Source: Bacillota bacterium (GTDB lineage Bacteria; Bacillota; Bacilli; Alicyclobacillales; SLC66). From it: a stretch of 64,000 bases of DNA. Shown here in pieces: positions 45,233-55,170 of this stretch (position 1 is the stretch's first letter; every line of letters starts with the position of its first letter). Position numbers and translations under genes: made by a program. Location of the stretch: NCBI GenBank assembly GCA_021821085.1, contig JAKACV010000003.1, positions 43,551 through 107,550 on the forward strand, read 5' to 3'. The notes under the pieces are model-generated. The model was not told the origin of the DNA. It did no database searches and worked only from the letters and a program-made list of their open reading frames with translations.

Positions 45233-46049
45233 CGAGATGGTCACTCTCTTCCCACTCCTGTGCGCATTTCAACAATGCTCTCTCAACCTCAGCAAAACGC
45301 GTAGACAGGCGACAATCCACACTACCAATTTCCGTCACAATCACGACATCGCCTATTGCCAAGTGGGCATCCGATACGATAATCAGTTCTGCATTGTGCT
45401 GTAATGCTCGGTTAAACTGTTCACGCCGCTCAAGCGCCACGTCGAGTTCGGATGGCGACACCCTCACTTCTACTCGCTTTGCTTTATCAACCTCAATAAG
45501 CAAATCAGTAAGAAGTCGAGCCGCAACATTGCCATCCGTCTGAATATGTGAGGCTACAACCTTTTTTGCCACCTGAAGGGCAAGAGAGATGATCACTGAC
45601 TCCGACTCGCGGACTCGCCGCTTATGTTCCTTTTCGGCACGTACTAACACTTCTTCAGCTTGAAGAATCAACTCCGCATAGTGCGCCTTCGCATTTGCCT
45701 CACCTATACGAAACCCTTCGTTCTCCCCTGCTTCGTGTGCTTTCTGTCGGATCACTTGATCTTCCTTACGGGCGTCCTCTAACAATTGATGTGCAGCTTC
45801 CTGCGTTTTTTCCAGCAATTCACGTCCTTGTTCATTTATCAAGAACAAGTCATGTTGCTTCTTCTGAATCTCTATTTCTAAAGCCTGCAGTTGCGATTCT
45901 TTTGCGACGATTTCCTCCTGCGCTACAGACTGATTGACACACGCCTGAGTGGCTGAACTCTCCGCAATGCTCGGTGTAACTACGACAGAAATCATACGAG
46001 TTGGCAAATCCTTAGAAAGTAGTCGTAGAATCTTAGACAAGGACGTCAT
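45225..46049 (-). CDS. fliH: Flagellar assembly protein FliH
   Basis: Regulator and peripheral stalk of the FliI ATPase. The 274 residues are strongly helical with a long coiled coil (about 45-140, QEEIVAKESQLQALEIEIQKKQHDL) and the conserved C-terminal V-type ATPase E-like domain (VIISLALQVAKKVVASHIQ ... ADCRLSTR-type end). The track start is 26 codons too long and lies inside fliG; I chose the ATG MTSLSKILRLLSK beside GGAGGAG. A TTG three codons later has better spacing and could be the true start. Confidence 0.9.
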   Translation of the reverse strand: MTSLSKILRLLSKDLPTRMISVVVTPSIAESSATQACVNQSVAQEEIVAKESQLQALEIEIQKKQHDLFLINEQGRELLEKTQEAAHQLLEDARKEDQVIRQKAHEAGENEGFRIGEANAKAHYAELILQAEEVLVRAEKEHKRRVRESESVIISLALQVAKKVVASHIQTDGNVAARLLTDLLIEVDKAKRVEVRVSPSELDVALERREQFNRALQHNAELIIVSDAHLAIGDVVIVTEIGSVDCRLSTRFAEVERALLKCAQEWEESDHLDE

Positions 46050-47043
46050 CTCCTCCACCACGACTGATGACGATTTCTCCCATATCTTCAAGCTGGCGAA
46101 TTTGCGCAACAATGCGCTGTTGTGCATCCTCTACATCTCGCAGACGAACAGGACCTGCAAATTCCATATCCTGCTTAAACGTTTCCACCATGCGCTTCGA
46201 CATGTTGCGATAGATTGCCTCTTGTACATCTTCACTCGCTGTTCGCAATGCGAGTTGCAAATCAGACTGCTCAACCTCGCGAATGACCCGCTGAATCGCC
46301 CGATTGTCAAGAAAGACAATATCTTCAAACACAAACATCCGCTTTTTAATCTCTTCAGCTAACTCTGGATCGCTTTCTTCTAAATGTTCCAAAATACTCT
46401 TTTCTGTCGCGCGGTCCACTCCGTTTATAATTTGAACGATCGCATCGAGTCCACCTACGTTCATCGAGTCCGGTGACGCAGTTTGCGCAAGTTTATTTTC
46501 CAACACTCGTTCAACGGTAGTCACAACTTCCGGACTCATTGCATCCATCGTCGCGATGCGACGCGCCACTTCTGTCCGCAAAGCAGTTGGTAAAGCACCT
46601 AAAATTGTGGATGCTTGCAAAGCGTCTAAATAAGAGAGAACCAGTGCGATCGTCTGCGGATGTTCATTTTGAATAAAGCTCAACACTTGACTTGGATTCG
46701 CTTTACGAGCGAACTCAAACGGTCTCACTTGCAAAGACGCAGTCAAACGATCAATAATAGCGATTGCCCGTTCTGAGCCAAGCGCCTTTTGCAAAACCTC
46801 CCTGGCATATTCGATCCCACCTTGAGATATGTAATCCTGCGCCACCGCCAACTCGTGAAACTCTTTTAGAATCGAGGAACGTTCTATACTCTCAACACGG
46901 CGTAAAGCAGCAATTTCTAAGGTTAAATCTTCGATTTCATCTTCGCGCAAATGGTGATAGACCGTGGAGGCCACCTCAGGTCCGAGTGCAATGAGCAAAA
47001 TCGCAGCTTTTTGGCGATTAGAAAAATGATCACTTCGCGCCAT
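46033..47043 (-). CDS. fliG: Flagellar motor switch protein FliG
   Basis: Rotor protein that interacts with the stator. The 336 residues contain the N-terminal FliF-binding domain (ARSDHFSNRQKAAILLIALGPEVAS), the middle domain with EHPQTIALVLSYLDALQASTILGALP (about 126-151) and the C-terminal torque helix FVFEDIVFLDNRAIQRVIREVEQSDLQLALRTASEDVQEAIYRNMSKR. ATG chosen with GGGGTG upstream; the track start is a GTG three codons earlier. It overlaps fliH by 17 bases. Confidence 0.96.
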   Translation of the reverse strand: MARSDHFSNRQKAAILLIALGPEVASTVYHHLREDEIEDLTLEIAALRRVESIERSSILKEFHELAVAQDYISQGGIEYAREVLQKALGSERAIAIIDRLTASLQVRPFEFARKANPSQVLSFIQNEHPQTIALVLSYLDALQASTILGALPTALRTEVARRIATMDAMSPEVVTTVERVLENKLAQTASPDSMNVGGLDAIVQIINGVDRATEKSILEHLEESDPELAEEIKKRMFVFEDIVFLDNRAIQRVIREVEQSDLQLALRTASEDVQEAIYRNMSKRMVETFKQDMEFAGPVRLRDVEDAQQRIVAQIRQLEDMGEIVISRGGGDDVLV

Positions 47044-47054
47044 TGCCCACACCC

Positions 47055-48590
47055 CTATTCCTCAGACAACCATGTACGCAATAACGAAGCAAATGCGTCT
47101 GGTTTCTTAACTGCTAACTCTTGAAGCTGTTTTGACAAAGTGACATCCTCTGGTTCTTGTGGCGGACTGGAGAGTGTTGCAACCGATAAAGAATCAATCG
47201 CATCATCCGTTAGGCGTTTGCGATTGCGCGAACGAACAATCATAACCGTGGCTATACCGCCCCCGATCAACAACAGCGCAGCGAGCCCCCCGACTGCAAG
47301 TGGTGAATTATAAAAACTCGGCGCCACAGGTGTACTCCCTTGTCCAACAGCAAACGGAATACCGAGCACTGTAACACTGGGAGATATTTTCCCAGTCGCC
47401 TGTTGCCCCATAGACGTCAAAACATACGACTGAATACTCTGCGTTAACGGTTTCGTCAATTTAATGGCATTTGCATTAATTAATACACTCACCGTATACC
47501 CCTGTAGCTGCATCGGATCATACGTGGTCGCCGTATTTGTATAACTATTATCGTAATTCGTTGTCGACGAACGATTTGCCGAAGAAGACCCAGTCCCAGC
47601 TCCTTGCGTCCCGTAAGTCGGGAGATTAGGATTTTGTGTCGCCTGACCCGCAACACCACCTATCGTAGTGCCCCCACCTGTACTTGAAGACGATTGCGCC
47701 TGTACTGATAGGGTTGGACCTTGTTTAACGATGTGTTGATGTTGCGTCACCTGATTGAAAGTCACATTGGCATGGACCACAACTTCTACATTTCCCGGTC
47801 CCACCAATTTCATCAAGCTTGTTTTTAATTGACCAGCCATTGACTGATCTAGCGCATTGCGCATGTTGAGTTCGGTTGTCAATTGACTAGATGCAGTCAT
47901 GCCAGAAGAGTTCACACTACCATTTGAGAGATCATTGCCATACTGATCGATGACCGATACTTGATTCGCATTCAGTCCTTGTACGGCATGAGCAACAAGC
48001 TGTTGAATGCCAAAGACCTGATTTGGCGCTAGCGCTGCTCCAGCCCCAACTGTGATGACGACGGAGGCTTTGGCTCCCGTATCCACACTGGGATCAAGAA
48101 ATGTTTGCTGTTGCGGAACTACGATGTTTACTTGCGCGTTTTGGACTCCATTAATCGAATCAATCGATTGGGCAATCCGTTGTTCAAGCACGTCAAGCGT
48201 CTGCAGATTCAATTCTTGCGAGGTCATACCAAACAAGTTTCCTTGATTAAAAATCGAAGAATATTGAATTGTACCACTCGCAGGAAGCCCATTCATCGCC
48301 ATATCGATGCGCACCTTATCCGCATCTGCTGCAGGAACAAGAATGCTGTTGCCTTGTAATTGATAAGGAATTTTCATCTGATCGAGCTTTTGCGTAATCT
48401 CGCCTGCGGATTTCGCTCCTAAATTCGAAAAAACAACTTGATAATTAGGATTTAGAAAAATAAACGAGAGAATAATAATAGTCAAGAAAAAAAATATAAC
48501 AATGAGAAAGAGATTTCGACGTTGCCGCGACTCCAACCCCTGATAGTAATTCTTCACTCGCGCCACCAGGTTTGTTAAAACTTCATTCAT
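47055..48590 (-). CDS. fliF: Flagellar MS-ring protein FliF
   Basis: Forms the MS ring in the membrane. Of 511 residues, a first membrane span (LFLIVIFFFLTIIILSFIFL, about 26-45) and a second near 430 (LAVGGLAALLLIGGGIATVMIV) frame the large external ring-building domains. These include SPNYQVVFSNLGAKSAGEITQKLDQMKIPYQL-type RBM1, and QELNLQTLDVLEQRIAQSIDSINGVQNAQVNIV. A Gly/Ser/Thr-rich loop is at 300-345. The C-terminal cytoplasmic peptide that binds FliG ends in LLRTWLSEE. Confidence 0.96.
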   Translation of the reverse strand: MNEVLTNLVARVKNYYQGLESRQRRNLFLIVIFFFLTIIILSFIFLNPNYQVVFSNLGAKSAGEITQKLDQMKIPYQLQGNSILVPAADADKVRIDMAMNGLPASGTIQYSSIFNQGNLFGMTSQELNLQTLDVLEQRIAQSIDSINGVQNAQVNIVVPQQQTFLDPSVDTGAKASVVITVGAGAALAPNQVFGIQQLVAHAVQGLNANQVSVIDQYGNDLSNGSVNSSGMTASSQLTTELNMRNALDQSMAGQLKTSLMKLVGPGNVEVVVHANVTFNQVTQHQHIVKQGPTLSVQAQSSSSTGGGTTIGGVAGQATQNPNLPTYGTQGAGTGSSSANRSSTTNYDNSYTNTATTYDPMQLQGYTVSVLINANAIKLTKPLTQSIQSYVLTSMGQQATGKISPSVTVLGIPFAVGQGSTPVAPSFYNSPLAVGGLAALLLIGGGIATVMIVRSRNRKRLTDDAIDSLSVATLSSPPQEPEDVTLSKQLQELAVKKPDAFASLLRTWLSEE

Positions 48591-48617
48591 CTGCTTATAT
48601 CCACCTTAGCGCCAGCA

Positions 48618-48911
48618 TTAAATCTGCATATTCATGATTTGGTTATAAGCGGAGATTACCCGATTTCGCACCTGCACTGCCAACTCAACCGACAAATCAG
48701 CTTTGGTAGCCGAAGTCATGACAGTTGCGATATTGGTTGCAGATCCACTAGCAAGTCCGATCCCCTGTTGTTCTGCCTGTGTTACTGATTGATTAACCGA
48801 TTGCAATGCATGCCCAAGCAAAGAGGAAAATCCCCCACCACCTGAAGTACTGGTCGTGGTGGGAGCAGGGTTCATTGCTACATTACCGATACCGCCGATT
48901 GCCTGAATCAT
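48618..48911 (-). CDS. fliE: Flagellar hook-basal body protein FliE
   Basis: A 97-residue adaptor between MS ring/export gate and rod. The family motif SFSSLLGHALQSVNQSVTQAEQQG appears as FSSLLGHALQSVNQSV (about 29-44), and the C-terminus VELAVQVRNRVISAYNQIMNMQI is diagnostic. Confidence 0.95.
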   Translation of the reverse strand: MIQAIGGIGNVAMNPAPTTTSTSGGGGFSSLLGHALQSVNQSVTQAEQQGIGLASGSATNIATVMTSATKADLSVELAVQVRNRVISAYNQIMNMQI

Positions 48912-48920
48912 CTATTACTC

Positions 48921-49355
48921 CTACTTTCCGAGTGAAATCGATTGTACATCCATCGTTTTTGCTGCATTAAACGCAGTTACATTTGCTTCATACGCGCGCG
49001 ATGCCGAAATCATATCAACCATCTGCGTTGATATATTCACATTGGGCATCTGGACATAGCCGTTTACCGCATTAGGGCTACTTGGATCATAAACTAATTT
49101 AAACGGTGCTGGACTGCCCACAATCGCGGATACCTGAACGCCTTGTCCAACAGTTCCAGTCGCATGATTCAATGCGCTAGTGAAAGACGATCCATTTGCC
49201 GCTGGGCTAAAGACTACCTCTTGCGCGCGATAAGGCCCTCCTTGCGGTGTGCGAGTCGTATTCGCATTTGCAATGTTGTTCGCGATCACATCCAACCATG
49301 TTCGATTAGCCGTTAATCCCGAACCACTTATCGACATCCCGTCAAACAATCCCAC
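48921..49355 (-). CDS. flgC: Flagellar basal-body rod protein FlgC
   Basis: Proximal rod protein, 144 residues. The N-terminal rod signature is SISGSGLTANRTWLDVIANNIANANTTRTPQGGPYR and the C-terminus has NVNISTQMVDMISASRAYEANVTAFNAAK. I chose a GTG start (MGLFDGMSISGSG) because GGGGAG lies 9 bases upstream; the track start, a TTG three codons earlier, abuts that site. Confidence 0.95.
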   Translation of the reverse strand: MGLFDGMSISGSGLTANRTWLDVIANNIANANTTRTPQGGPYRAQEVVFSPAANGSSFTSALNHATGTVGQGVQVSAIVGSPAPFKLVYDPSSPNAVNGYVQMPNVNISTQMVDMISASRAYEANVTAFNAAKTMDVQSISLGK

Positions 49356-49360
49356 TGCGA

Positions 49361-49798
49361 TCAACTCCCCAAAATGGCTGTTCGAAGCATCGAAAATTGA
49401 TCATTCACATCCTGTACCAAAGCGCCATACTTCACTTGATTCTGTGCAAGAGCACTCATTTCTGCATCTACATTCACATTGTTTCCATTCGTACTAACTG
49501 AAGTTGATGTATCAGTGGAAATCACAGGTGCAACTGTTCCGAGTCTCCCTGTCTGACCGCTGGTAATCCCAAGATCAGCCGGATTATTAGATTCAAGCGG
49601 CAATTGTGAACTGACTGCACCTTGTAATCCGCTCTGCCCAAGCTGGCTCTGAAGTAATGACTCAAAATGAACCTGTTCACGTTTATATCCGGGTGTATTT
49701 ACATTAGCAATATTATTCGCATAGACTTGTTGGCGTAATAAACTGGCATTTAGAGCAGATTGCATAGCATTCATATAAACAGAATCAAGTAAAGCCAC
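49361..49798 (-). CDS. flgB: Flagellar basal-body rod protein FlgB
   Basis: Proximal rod protein, 145 residues, first gene of the flagellar operon. The signature LNASLLRQQVYANNIANVNTPGYKREQVHFESLL (about 17-50) is clear. The start is GTG after a GGTGGGG stretch. No convincing sigma-A or sigma-D promoter could be drawn directly upstream, but a Spo0A-like box lies 88 bases before the start. Confidence 0.95.
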   Translation of the reverse strand: MALLDSVYMNAMQSALNASLLRQQVYANNIANVNTPGYKREQVHFESLLQSQLGQSGLQGAVSSQLPLESNNPADLGITSGQTGRLGTVAPVISTDTSTSVSTNGNNVNVDAEMSALAQNQVKYGALVQDVNDQFSMLRTAILGS

Positions 49799-49885
49799 TA
49801 GATCCCCACCCCCATTAACAAAACTTCACTTATAACTACTTCATTCGCCATAAATCGCGGAAATCCTGCAATTAACTCGACCAAA

Positions 49886-49894
49886 TTCGACAAA
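49886..49894 (-). promoter_or_regulatory. Candidate Spo0A box upstream of flgB
   Basis: Minus-strand TTTGTCGAA contains the 0A-box core TGTCGAA. Two degenerate relatives flank it: TTTGGTCGA at 49877-49885 and AAAATCGACC at about 49899-49908, all within 32 bases. The site lies between the codY terminator and flgB. A role of the sporulation regulator in shutting down the flagellar operon is inferred. Confidence 0.45.
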
Positions 49895-49931
49895 GAGGGG
49901 TCGATTTTCTGCGCTGCTTCCAATCATTTTA

Positions 49932-49966
49932 CAAAAAATAGCCTTCTCCAAAAAATCAGAGAAGGC
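49932..49966 (-). terminator. Rho-independent terminator after codY
   Basis: On the minus strand GCCTTCTC, loop TGATTTTTTG and GAGAAGGC form an 8-bp stem followed by TATTTTTTG. It lies about 115 bases past codY and separates the xerC-codY unit from the flagellar operon. Confidence 0.85.
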
Positions 49967-50080
49967 GACTATCACCATTTCGCAAGTTTCTAAATGATTA
50001 TCTTATATCGTGTGACGACACACCCAGTATGACCAGATCCCTATCCCACGTCAATTGTACTCTCATAAACGGCGAATAGC

Positions 50081-50860
50081 CTAACGATTGCGAACTTTAT
50101 CCAATTGAGGCAAAAGCTTATCATTGAGAATACGAATATAGGTACCCTTCATTCCAAGTGAGCGGGACTCAATCACGCCAGCACTTTCCAATTTCCGCAG
50201 AGCATTCACAATTACTGAACGCGTAATGCCTACTCGATCAGCAACTTTACTCGCAACGAGTAGTCCTTCGCGACCATCCAATTCCTCGAAAATATGTTCA
50301 ATCGCCTCTAATTCACTAAAGGACAAAGAATCAACCGCCATTTGGACAACAGCGCGCGATCTTGTTTCCTCTTCCATTTCATGCGCACGTGACCGTAAGA
50401 TTTCCATGCCAACAACCGTTGCCCCATACTCACCAAGTAACAGATCCTCATCCGTAAATTCAGAGTTAAAACGCGCTAAAATTAGTGTGCCTAAACGCTC
50501 ACCGCCACCAATAACCGGTACAATCGTGGCATATTTCTTGGAGAACATTTGTGTAATCGCCTCTGGAAACACACAAAAAGGGTCTTCATCATCAATGTTT
50601 GCTGCAGTCACATCATGACGCAACAACTGCGTATGATAATCCCTAGGAAATACCCGCTGTGAGAGTACTTCCTCATTCGTCACAGACTTCTCAAACTCAT
50701 GCACAATCGCATAACCTAAGATTTTACCGGAACGCGAAACCACAAATACATTCGCTGCAATAACTTCCCTCATCACTTCTGCCATTTCTACGAAATCTAC
50801 AAATTGTCCAGCGCGCTGCAATAATCGATTAATTCTCCTCGTTTTCGCTAACAAATCCAC
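50081..50860 (-). CDS. codY: GTP-sensing global transcriptional regulator CodY
   Basis: Represses stationary-phase genes when GTP and branched-chain amino acids are plentiful. The 259 residues consist of an N-terminal GAF domain (about 1-150, [30 protein letters not shown]) and a C-terminal winged helix with the recognition stretch [43 protein letters not shown] (about 200-243). It follows hslU by 16 bases and is directly upstream of the flagellar operon, which in B. subtilis it also regulates. Confidence 0.97.
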   Translation of the reverse strand: MDLLAKTRRINRLLQRAGQFVDFVEMAEVMREVIAANVFVVSRSGKILGYAIVHEFEKSVTNEEVLSQRVFPRDYHTQLLRHDVTAANIDDEDPFCVFPEAITQMFSKKYATIVPVIGGGERLGTLILARFNSEFTDEDLLLGEYGATVVGMEILRSRAHEMEEETRSRAVVQMAVDSLSFSELEAIEHIFEELDGREGLLVASKVADRVGITRSVIVNALRKLESAGVIESRSLGMKGTYIRILNDKLLPQLDKVRNR

Positions 50861-50876
50861 TAGATATTCCTCCTGT

Positions 50877-52250
50877 TTATAAAATGTATTGACTCAGATC
50901 GCGATTCTGCGCAATCTCACCGAGCTTCTCATGGACATACTCTGGTGTAATAACCACTTCTGTCACGCCAATATCGGGAGCTACAAATAATAATTCACCA
51001 AGAACTCGCTCAACCAAAGTGTGTAGTCGACGCGCTCCGATGTTCTCGGTCGTCGCATTCACTTCAGTAGCAAATTCAGCAATCGTTCGAACGGCTGTTG
51101 AGGTAAACGTCACGTTAACATCCTCTGTCCCTAAGAGTGCTGTATATTGCGTCAAAAGTGCGTGCTCCGGTTCCGTTAAGATTCGTTCAAAATCATCTGC
51201 AGTTAGGCTATCCAACTCCACCCGAATGGGAAATCTCCCTTGTAACTCAGGAATCAAATCAGAAGGTTTCGCCATGTGAAATGCTCCAGCCGCAATAAAT
51301 AACACATAATCTGTTTTGACTGGCCCATGTTTTGTCATGATGGTAGAACCCTCAACGATCGGTAAAATGTCTCTTTGTACACCTTCGCGCGAGACATTTC
51401 CACCCTCAGCTCCCGATCTAACAGCGATTTTATCAAACTCATCGATAAAAATAATGCCGCTCTCCTCAGCTCGGCGTATGGCCTCACTCACAACATCATC
51501 CATATCAATCAGCTTTTGTGCCTCTTCTTGCTCCAGCAATTTACGAGCCTCACGAACAGTCACTTTGCGCAATTTTTTGCGTCTTGGCATAAAACTACCG
51601 AGCATATCCTGCAAATTGCCCAAATTCTCACCGGTCATACCAGGAACCATATCAAATGATGGAGTTGACTGACTTTCAACCTCAATCTCAACCATTCGCG
51701 TTTCTAAGCGTCCAGCCATTAGATCAGCAAGTAACGCTTCACGCTGCCGCACAATATCATCCGATACCCGCGATCGCTTCCCTTGATTGCCCGAATAGAG
51801 CACTTCAAGCGGATTACGAAAATGATTAGCCTCTGAATCAGGAACCAATGCCTCCAAAAGGCGTTCATTGACTTGCTCATTTGCATTACCCAAAACATCT
51901 TGCATACGTTCGCTCTTCACCATACGGATCGACGTTTCCACCAAATCGCGTACCATCGAATCTACATCACGTCCAACATACCCAACTTCGGTGTACTTAG
52001 TGGCCTCGACCTTAACAAATGGTGCGCCAGTTAATTTCGCGATTCGTCTCGCAATCTCAGTCTTTCCAACTCCTGTAGGACCAATCATCAGAATATTTTT
52101 TGGAGTTACTTCGTTGCGCAAATCCTCTGGCAAGCGAGCGCGGCGAAAACGATTGCGCAACGCAATCGCAACAGATTTTTTTGCTTCCTTTTGTCCCACA
52201 ACATACTTATCTAATTCAGCAACAATTTGAGTCGGAGTTAAATTTTGCAT
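50877..52250 (-). CDS. hslU: HslU/ClpY ATPase subunit
   Basis: AAA+ unfoldase of the HslUV (ClpYQ) protease. The 457 residues show [31 protein letters not shown], Walker A in [18 protein letters not shown] (about 53), the central I-domain (about 110-240), Walker B in [12 protein letters not shown] (about 268) and a C-terminal sensor region ending in NRDLSQYIL, the tail that docks into HslV. The ATG is two codons inside the track start, which would use TTG. Confidence 0.96.
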   Translation of the reverse strand: MQNLTPTQIVAELDKYVVGQKEAKKSVAIALRNRFRRARLPEDLRNEVTPKNILMIGPTGVGKTEIARRIAKLTGAPFVKVEATKYTEVGYVGRDVDSMVRDLVETSIRMVKSERMQDVLGNANEQVNERLLEALVPDSEANHFRNPLEVLYSGNQGKRSRVSDDIVRQREALLADLMAGRLETRMVEIEVESQSTPSFDMVPGMTGENLGNLQDMLGSFMPRRKKLRKVTVREARKLLEQEEAQKLIDMDDVVSEAIRRAEESGIIFIDEFDKIAVRSGAEGGNVSREGVQRDILPIVEGSTIMTKHGPVKTDYVLFIAAGAFHMAKPSDLIPELQGRFPIRVELDSLTADDFERILTEPEHALLTQYTALLGTEDVNVTFTSTAVRTIAEFATEVNATTENIGARRLHTLVERVLGELLFVAPDIGVTEVVITPEYVHEKLGEIAQNRDLSQYIL

Positions 52251-52265
52251 CAACAACCCCCGTCC

Positions 52266-52802
52266 CTAGATCTCTTCGACAACAATCTGGTCATTGGTAT
52301 ACACACAGATCTCACCCGCGATTTCAAGAGCACAACGCGCCACCTCACTTGATCCCAGTGCAGAATAGCGCGCTAAAGCACGCCCTGCAGCCAGTGCATA
52401 TGCACCACCTGAGCCAATGGCGCAAATCCCGTCATCAGGCTCAATTACTTCACCAGTTCCGGAAATAAGTAATAAGTGTTCTTTTGACAACGCGATCAGC
52501 ATCGCTTCAAGTTTACTGAGCATGCGATCCGTTCGCCACATTTTTGCCAATTCTACCGCAGCACGTGGAACGTTGCCGTGATACTCTTCGAGCTTCTTCT
52601 CAAAGTGTTCCGACAATGTAAACGCATCTGCAACACTACCTGCAAATCCAACTACTACTTGGTTGCGATACAATCGGCGCACTTTCTTCGCCGATTTCTT
52701 CATGATCATAGTATTTCCAAAAGTTACCTGACCATCTCCCGCCATGGCGCCACCATTCTCAGTTTTGATCGCGAAAATTGTCGTGGCATGAAAATCACCC
52801 AT
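52266..52802 (-). CDS. hslV: HslV/ClpQ peptidase subunit
   Basis: Proteasome-beta-like peptidase of the ClpYQ complex, 178 residues. [24 protein letters not shown] aligns with the HslV active-site start, and [25 protein letters not shown] and [16 protein letters not shown] are conserved. The catalytic-type Thr is not residue 2: it is preceded by MGDFHA, so processing would be needed to expose it, or an upstream residue serves, as discussed for B. subtilis ClpQ. Confidence 0.95.
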   Translation of the reverse strand: MGDFHATTIFAIKTENGGAMAGDGQVTFGNTMIMKKSAKKVRRLYRNQVVVGFAGSVADAFTLSEHFEKKLEEYHGNVPRAAVELAKMWRTDRMLSKLEAMLIALSKEHLLLISGTGEVIEPDDGICAIGSGGAYALAAGRALARYSALGSSEVARCALEIAGEICVYTNDQIVVEEI

Positions 52803-52824
52803 TACTTGAATTTCTCCTTTCGCT

Positions 52825-53730
52825 TCAAGCGCGCGGATGAGATAACTCGTATACTCGCATCAAGTGCTCTTTAGCAGTGTGTGTGTAAATTTGCGTAGAC
52901 GAGAGACTTTGATGACCCAAAAGTTCCTGCACCACTCGCAAATCAGCACCCCCCTCTAGCAAATGCGTGGCGAATGTATGGCGAAAAGTATGTGGTGTAA
53001 TGTTTTTAACCAACGCTAGCTGCTCGACATAGCGATCTACCACTCTACGAACTGAGCGATCGCTCAGTCGCGTTCCTCGATGATTGACAAAAAGCGCAAG
53101 TTCATCCATCCGGGCTAACTTTGGCCTTGCGTCCTGCAAATAAGTGCGAAGTGCCCGTTTGGCTCCTGATCCAAAAAGGACAATCCGTTCGCGATTTCCC
53201 TTTCCAATAACAGAAACAAGCCCACTATCTATGCGCAAATCGGACACATTTAGCGCAACACACTCCGCAACCCGTACGCCTGACGCATACAAAAATTCAA
53301 GAATCGCTCGGTCTCGAACACCTAATGGCTGTGTACAATCCGGTGCGTTAAGCAATTCAAAAATCTCATCGACATAGAGAAACGAAGGCAACCGTCTCTC
53401 TAATCGAGGAGAGCGAATTGCTTCCACCGGTGACACTTGAAGACCTTTCACAACTCGTAAAAAACGATAGAATGAGCGCATTGCACTCATTTGTCGAGCG
53501 ATTGACCGCTTGCTAAGTTCCCGCTCAAACAACTTAGTCAAATACTGACGAATCATGATCGGCGTTACTTGTACAGGTGAATGCGCGCTCCAAAGAGCAA
53601 ATGCTAACACATCATGGATGTACGCAGATACAGTGTGTACAGAGAGATTGCGTTCAGCTTCAAGATGCAATGAAAAGGCATCCAGCACTTCTTCCCATTC
53701 TTCGCTAAGTTGCGCCCCCGCATCGGACAT
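52825..53730 (-). CDS. xerC: Tyrosine recombinase XerC (CodV)
   Basis: Site-specific recombinase that resolves chromosome dimers with its partner XerD/RipX. The 301 residues contain the N-terminal SAM-like DNA-binding domain and the catalytic residues in order: Arg in [18 protein letters not shown] (about 155), Lys in [11 protein letters not shown], His-x-x-Arg in [33 protein letters not shown] (about 246-278) and Tyr in SSTQIYTHT. It heads the xerC-hslV-hslU-codY unit. Confidence 0.94.
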   Translation of the reverse strand: MSDAGAQLSEEWEEVLDAFSLHLEAERNLSVHTVSAYIHDVLAFALWSAHSPVQVTPIMIRQYLTKLFERELSKRSIARQMSAMRSFYRFLRVVKGLQVSPVEAIRSPRLERRLPSFLYVDEIFELLNAPDCTQPLGVRDRAILEFLYASGVRVAECVALNVSDLRIDSGLVSVIGKGNRERIVLFGSGAKRALRTYLQDARPKLARMDELALFVNHRGTRLSDRSVRRVVDRYVEQLALVKNITPHTFRHTFATHLLEGGADLRVVQELLGHQSLSSTQIYTHTAKEHLMRVYELSHPRA

Positions 53731-53815
53731 TCAGTCAAATCTCGCTCCTCTGTTCGCATATCGCATCTCAAAGTCAGCAAACGTATCGTACCACGCAAAC
53801 AGTTGTGGCTGCAAG

Positions 53816-55141
53816 CTAAACAGATGTGATCTGCATAAAATTCTGAATTATCTCAAGCGCTTTTGTCACAATTTTTTCGTTTTTTTCTTTTTTACTGTGA
53901 AATTTATCTTCTGGTAACGGCATCAATCCAAACGTTGCATTCATAGGTTGAAAACTATACGGTTCCGCATGAGTAATATAGTAAGCTAAACTGCCAATGG
54001 CAGTTGCGCGAGGAGGAACCAATGCGGCTTTCCCGTGAGCCATGCGCCCCGCATTAATCCCTGCAATCAACCCAGACGCCGCAGATTCAACATAACCTTC
54101 AACCCCAGTCATTTGCCCCGCAAAAAAGAGCGTATCCTGCTCCAAAGTCTGGTAGGTCGGTCGTAAAATCTCTGGTGACTTGAGAAAAGTATTCCTATGA
54201 ATCACACCATAACGCGCAAATTGAGCCTGCTGAAGCCCCGGAATCTTGCGAAACACACGCGTTTGTTCTCCCCACTTAAGATGCGTCTGAAATCCCACCA
54301 TATTAAATAATGTGGCTGCTGCATTATCTTGCCTAAGCTGCACCACAGCAAACGGCTGGCGGCCCGTGCGGGGGTCAATGAGACCCACCGGTTTTAGCGG
54401 CCCAAACTGCATCGTTTGACGACCCCGTTTCGCCATCACCTCGATAGGCATGCAACCTTCAAAATACACTTCTTTTTCAAACTCTTTTAAAACTGTTGTT
54501 TCTGCTCCAATTAGCGCCTCGTAAAAATCAGTGAATTGTTCCTCTGTCAACGGACAATTAAGATAAGCAGGATCTCCCTTGTCGTATCGCGACGCCTTAA
54601 AAGCAATGGTTTCATCAATACTCTCCCGCTCAATGATCGGAGCTGCCGCATCATAGAAATAGAGCGAACTGCGCCCCGTAAAAGAAAGAATCGCATCACT
54701 TAAACGCTCAGAAGTCAGGGGACCTGTTGCAACCACCACCAATCCATCTGGTAATTGTGTAACTTCCTCCCGCTTCACAGTAATACGCGGATGTTCCACC
54801 AACGTCTGCGTAATAAAACGCGAAAACACTTCTCGGTCGACAGCTAGCGCTCCTCCTGCAGGGACAGCATGAAGATCTGCTGCACGAATAATCAAAGAGT
54901 CGAGCTGTCGCATTTCCTCTTTGAGTAAGCCAATAGCATTCATTAAACTAGCTGCCCGCAAGCTGTTGGAACAAACAAGTTCAGCAAAATCTGAACCACG
55001 ATGTGCGGGAGTAGATTTAGTTCCTCGCATCTCGTACAGCGTAACGTCAATATCCTGTCGTGCAATCTGCCACGCTGCCTCAGAGCCGGCAAGTCCAGCG
55101 CCAATCACCGTGACTCGATCAGGTCTTTGCATCTCGTTCAC
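53816..55141 (-). CDS. trmFO: Methylenetetrahydrofolate-tRNA (uracil-5-) methyltransferase TrmFO
   Basis: Folate- and FAD-dependent enzyme that makes ribothymidine at tRNA position 54 in Gram-positive bacteria. The 441 residues begin with the FAD site [18 protein letters not shown], then [28 protein letters not shown] and [29 protein letters not shown] (about 230) with the two conserved cysteines. The C-terminal FAD-binding end is [24 protein letters not shown]. It sits between topA and xerC as in Bacillus. Confidence 0.96.
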   Translation of the reverse strand: MNEMQRPDRVTVIGAGLAGSEAAWQIARQDIDVTLYEMRGTKSTPAHRGSDFAELVCSNSLRAASLMNAIGLLKEEMRQLDSLIIRAADLHAVPAGGALAVDREVFSRFITQTLVEHPRITVKREEVTQLPDGLVVVATGPLTSERLSDAILSFTGRSSLYFYDAAAPIIERESIDETIAFKASRYDKGDPAYLNCPLTEEQFTDFYEALIGAETTVLKEFEKEVYFEGCMPIEVMAKRGRQTMQFGPLKPVGLIDPRTGRQPFAVVQLRQDNAAATLFNMVGFQTHLKWGEQTRVFRKIPGLQQAQFARYGVIHRNTFLKSPEILRPTYQTLEQDTLFFAGQMTGVEGYVESAASGLIAGINAGRMAHGKAALVPPRATAIGSLAYYITHAEPYSFQPMNATFGLMPLPEDKFHSKKEKNEKIVTKALEIIQNFMQITSV

Positions 55142-55170
55142 CCCATCAACTTCACACCATCATCTAAAAT

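Noticed and set aside
49799-49885. Sigma-A or sigma-D promoter directly before flgB
   Set aside because: The TATAAG at about 49835 has no acceptable -35, and no TAAA-N15-GCCGATAT match at correct spacing was found.
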